This document shows positions 61,401-64,000 of a DNA stretch of 64,000 nucleotides, one piece after another. The stretch covers positions 147,206,998 through 147,270,997 of the forward strand of contig OY829326.1 of assembly GCA_963691655.1 (NCBI GenBank), read 5' to 3'. The notes under the pieces are model-generated. The model was not told the origin of the DNA. It ran no database searches and was given only the letters and a program-made list of their open reading frames with translations. How positions within the stretch are numbered: position 1 is the stretch's first letter; each line of letters starts with the position of its first letter. Both the position numbers and the translations under genes were made by a program. Source of the stretch: Toxonevra muliebris (lineage: Eukaryota; Arthropoda; Insecta; Diptera; Pallopteridae).

Positions 61401-62330
61401 GTACAGTAGCAGTAGATTTGGTAGTCGTAAAATATGCGGGAAACGATCTGTGGATATAAAAATTAACGAATCGGGGAAATGTTGGAGAAATCTCAAAATA
61501 ATAGCTAAAGGCCGTGAACGATGGAACAGTTTATAAAACCCCGCTCTGAGCTAAATGGTATGAATAAAAAAACCCAAAGCAGTGTTCCATTTTGTAACAA
61601 TAATAATGTATAAATTCACTAAAAATATTGCTCTGGAAGAAAGACTCACTTCAGCCTATGAGTGATGGCCAATTGTAGTACCGATTTTTTAGGTTAAGGC
61701 TCCCTATATAGTATGTTCATAACCATTCCAAGCTTTTGATAAAGAAATGGATTTAACTTCTACCTCATCTATGTTTAAATATTCTGCAATCTAACTCAAG
61801 CTTTCTCGGTTAAGGTTCATTGTTTATGTTAAAGTATTACTTTTCACCCAGTAAGTAAACAAAGTCATATCAAGTCCATTAATATTTGTTATTCAGTGAT
61901 CAGAAATTCAGCAAAACTGCCAAAAACAAAAAGCAATAAACTTTAATTAATCGTCTCAAGAGATTTGAGACAGTTTAGAACAATTTAAATAGCAATCATC
62001 ACAGCCAGAGAAAGTAATCGGGAATCCTGATATATAGGCTTTTAATTAAATATTCAAAAAAGACTACGCTTTCAGCTCTGCCGTTAAGCTTAGACCCACA
62101 GTTATAGGTTTGGATTGACTCATTTTGTGGCGTATTGTCGGGATTTCAAAGATATCAGCCACCAAAATGCTCTTCAACCCCTCCTCGAGGGTGTCAGTTG
62201 TAAATAGCCAGCACTGTTTTATGGAAGACATTCAAACTATGACCACACCAACTTCACTACACTAATGAAAACATTGCCGTGTTCCGAAAGAGAAAAACCC
62301 CTAAGGCGAACGCCAGTAGACTAGGTAGCG
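58450..62330. other. Intergenic or intronic region, no gene recognised
   Basis: Holds a diverged copy of the dispersed repeat at 59110-59680, T- and A-rich runs (59910-59935, 60270-60325), and many CAA/TTG words. Near 61440-61530 the plus strand reads NESGKCWRNLKIIAKGRERW, which may be the last part of a LINE polyprotein. The evidence is thin. Confidence 0.35.
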
Positions 62331-62332
62331 AG

Positions 62333-63663
62333 CAGAGCTGTAAAAGACTGCTGTCATTTCGAGCTGCATTCATTGAAGTCACTGCTAATGAATTACGTTT
62401 TCTGATTACAGTCTTTGATTTCATTTGAGACTTATGACTTTAAAAAATTAAGTCACCAGTCTTTTTGGAGTCAATGACTGCTCATTAATTATAGCAATCA
62501 ATTTGAGACTTCAATGCAAATAAGTCACAATCACTCACATGACTTCACATTATACTTGAAGTCGCAGTCATAACTTCAAATTGGTTTGAAGTCACAGTCA
62601 TGACTTCAAATTGGTTTGAAGTCACAGTCATGACTTCAAATTGGTTTGAAGTCACAGTCATAACTTCAAATTGGTTTGAAGTCTTGCAGTCACTTGAGAC
62701 TTCACCTTCACTGAGTGAAGTCTGTTATTGAATGATAAAAAATATACAATATTTATAAGTAGTATAATTTTTTAATTAAACAAAAAAGCTCTTCATGATT
62801 TCAACGACAATTGTGAAAAAAACAAATATAAACATATTAGCAAACCTGTGCCTCAATCCAAAATGATGTATCTTAAAGTGTAGTGTACAAAAACCTGAGA
62901 AAAAAACAAGTGGTTTCTATTTTTACGTATTATCCTGTTGTACACCTGAACAAGTTTCTGTCTTAGAAATGGGTGCACTATTTTTTACTAGAGATGGGCG
63001 TGTGAATACCTTTTGATTAATGCTCACGCACGCTAACATTTAAAAAAAAATCACGTCATGTGCTCATCACTATTCTAAATTTCAATTGCCGACGACAGTG
63101 TAATGTATTTATTAAGTTTTAACGGCACAATTTTAAAAACAAAAATAACATTGCATTTTGATTACACTAGTTTACAAATGTTAGTTTCACATGTACTACA
63201 CTTTGTTATATAGCTTATTGGGTTTGGGCGGATATTTGCAACAAGAAAAATAATTCGTAATAAGTGTGAACATGAAAATGTGTAAAATTATGAAAAAATA
63301 ACTTAAATGACTTTCAAGTTATTTCAATGAATTCAATTTATTTCGGTGAAGTCAATTGACTCCATTGAAATAAATTGAAGTCAATTGACTTCAAGTGATT
63401 TAAATTCACTTTAAATGACTTCAAAATGAATGACTTCAAGTCAATTAATACTTTGTTGAGATTAGGACCGCAAATACAAGACTGATCATTCATGACTTCG
63501 AAAAAATGACTTCAAAAATGAATGATAAGTCATTGACTTCAATATGACTTGTGACTTCAAAGTCTTAATTCCGCATTCACAAAAAGACTGGATTACTACA
63601 ATTATTTTTTTTAGAAGTCAGTTGACTTCAAACTGAAAAAGACTGCAATCTTTTACAGCTCTG
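62333..63663. mobile_element. Non-autonomous hAT element rich in GACTTCAA repeats
   Basis: Ends CAGAGCTGTAAAAGACTGC and, read inward from the right, CAGAGCTGTAAAAGATTGC, are flanked by an exact 8 bp duplication GTAGCGAG (62325-62332 and 63664-63671). This is the size and end type of hAT elements. The interior is filled with GACTTCAA and its inverse TTGAAGTC, including a tandem block of 30 bp units at about 62555-62690. There is no transposase frame in 1331 bp. Confidence 0.85.
62555..62690. repeat. 30 bp tandem repeat inside the hAT element
   Basis: About four and a half units of TTGGTTTGAAGTCACAGTCA plus TGACTTCAAA, nearly identical, each containing an inverted GAAGTC/GACTTC pair. The high identity suggests recent expansion within the element. 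Confidence 0.85.
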
Positions 63664-63671
63664 GTAGCGAG

Positions 63672-64000
63672 CGGACTGCTACAAAATTCAAGCAGAGCTG
63701 CCGGGACTTTGAATTGAATGCAAATGGGTAAAATAGAGTTTTTCTTCCAAAGCTGGAAAGTACAATAGCAAAATTATCAAACTACTACAGTTCCATTTTC
63801 CAATTTTAATTTTATTTCTTTCTCAAGTCAACAAGTGTTTTCATTATTCTTTTGGGATCAAGTTTTAAATTGAATAACATAACCTTGGCATTGATAAAAA
63901 CGAAAACAATCAAGGATAAAACAAAAACAATAATAAAGTAACCGAACCCTAACTTGGTTAGACAAGAACGAAAGTCTCTGCGAATTCACCGAGGAAAGAC
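63672..64000. other. Window end, nothing recognised
   Basis: AT-rich, with ACAAAAACAA-type words and no open frame. Confidence 0.4.

Noticed and set aside
62555..62690. CRISPR-like regular repeat
   Set aside because: The units are directly adjacent with no unique spacers and lie inside a hAT element; the genome is eukaryotic.

Overview
This is nuclear DNA from an insect, most likely a higher (brachyceran, schizophoran-type) fly. It is very AT-rich. Its genes have short introns of 56-77 bp with GT-AG borders, the exons carry CAG/CAA and Asn/Ser/Thr homopolymer runs of the Drosophila kind, and the intergenic DNA is full of decayed mariner/Tc1, hAT, piggyBac-like, LINE and SINE sequences. I cannot name the species from sequence alone. 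There is no bacterial-type operon, CRISPR array or canonical tRNA/rRNA gene.

Two protein-coding genes can be assembled with confidence, both on the minus strand. (1) 10669 down to 5535 is an R7-family RGS protein (RSG7/RGS7 orthologue). Seven coding exons join in frame to give 681 residues: a long low-complexity N-terminal extension, then DEP, DHEX linker, GGL and RGS domains. (2) 30271 down to 22955 is a large secreted low-complexity protein of about 1435 residues. It has two coding exons separated by a 3.0 kb intron, a signal peptide, a Ser/Thr/Asn-rich part, an acidic patch, one compact non-repetitive block and a long Pro/Gln-rich tail. An acceptor touching its ATG implies at least one further upstream untranslated exon. 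I do not recognise its family.

The rest is intergenic or intronic and dominated by mobile DNA. 1-5.5 kb: a decayed ~530 bp tandem repeat and a short hAT-like element. 6.8-9.4 kb: large RSG7 intron with a tRNA-derived SINE. 11-23 kb: an internally deleted Tc1-like element, a dead mariner split by a hAT-like element, and a decayed ~300 bp tandem repeat. 26.3-29.3 kb: intron with two LINE 3' fragments. 30-39 kb: a LINE 3' end with a CCTAA tail, two SINE copies, a fold-back repeat and a TIR element. 39.3-41.8 kb: a 2.4 kb hAT element holding two opposed Tc1-like copies. 44.5-47.7 kb: a decayed minisatellite split by a Tc1-like element. 50.5-52 kb: a palindromic repeat beside a piggyBac-like element. 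56-58 kb: two RNase H fragments of LINEs. 62.3-63.7 kb: a hAT element packed with GACTTCAA motifs.

I found no convincing new multi-gene system. The most informative structures are the nested insertions, whose target-site duplications can be read directly (in one case checked against the interrupted protein), the three-copy SINE family, and several old tandem arrays. A possible plus-strand first exon at about 34.6-34.8 kb may start a gene whose remaining exons lie to the right, but this is weakly supported.
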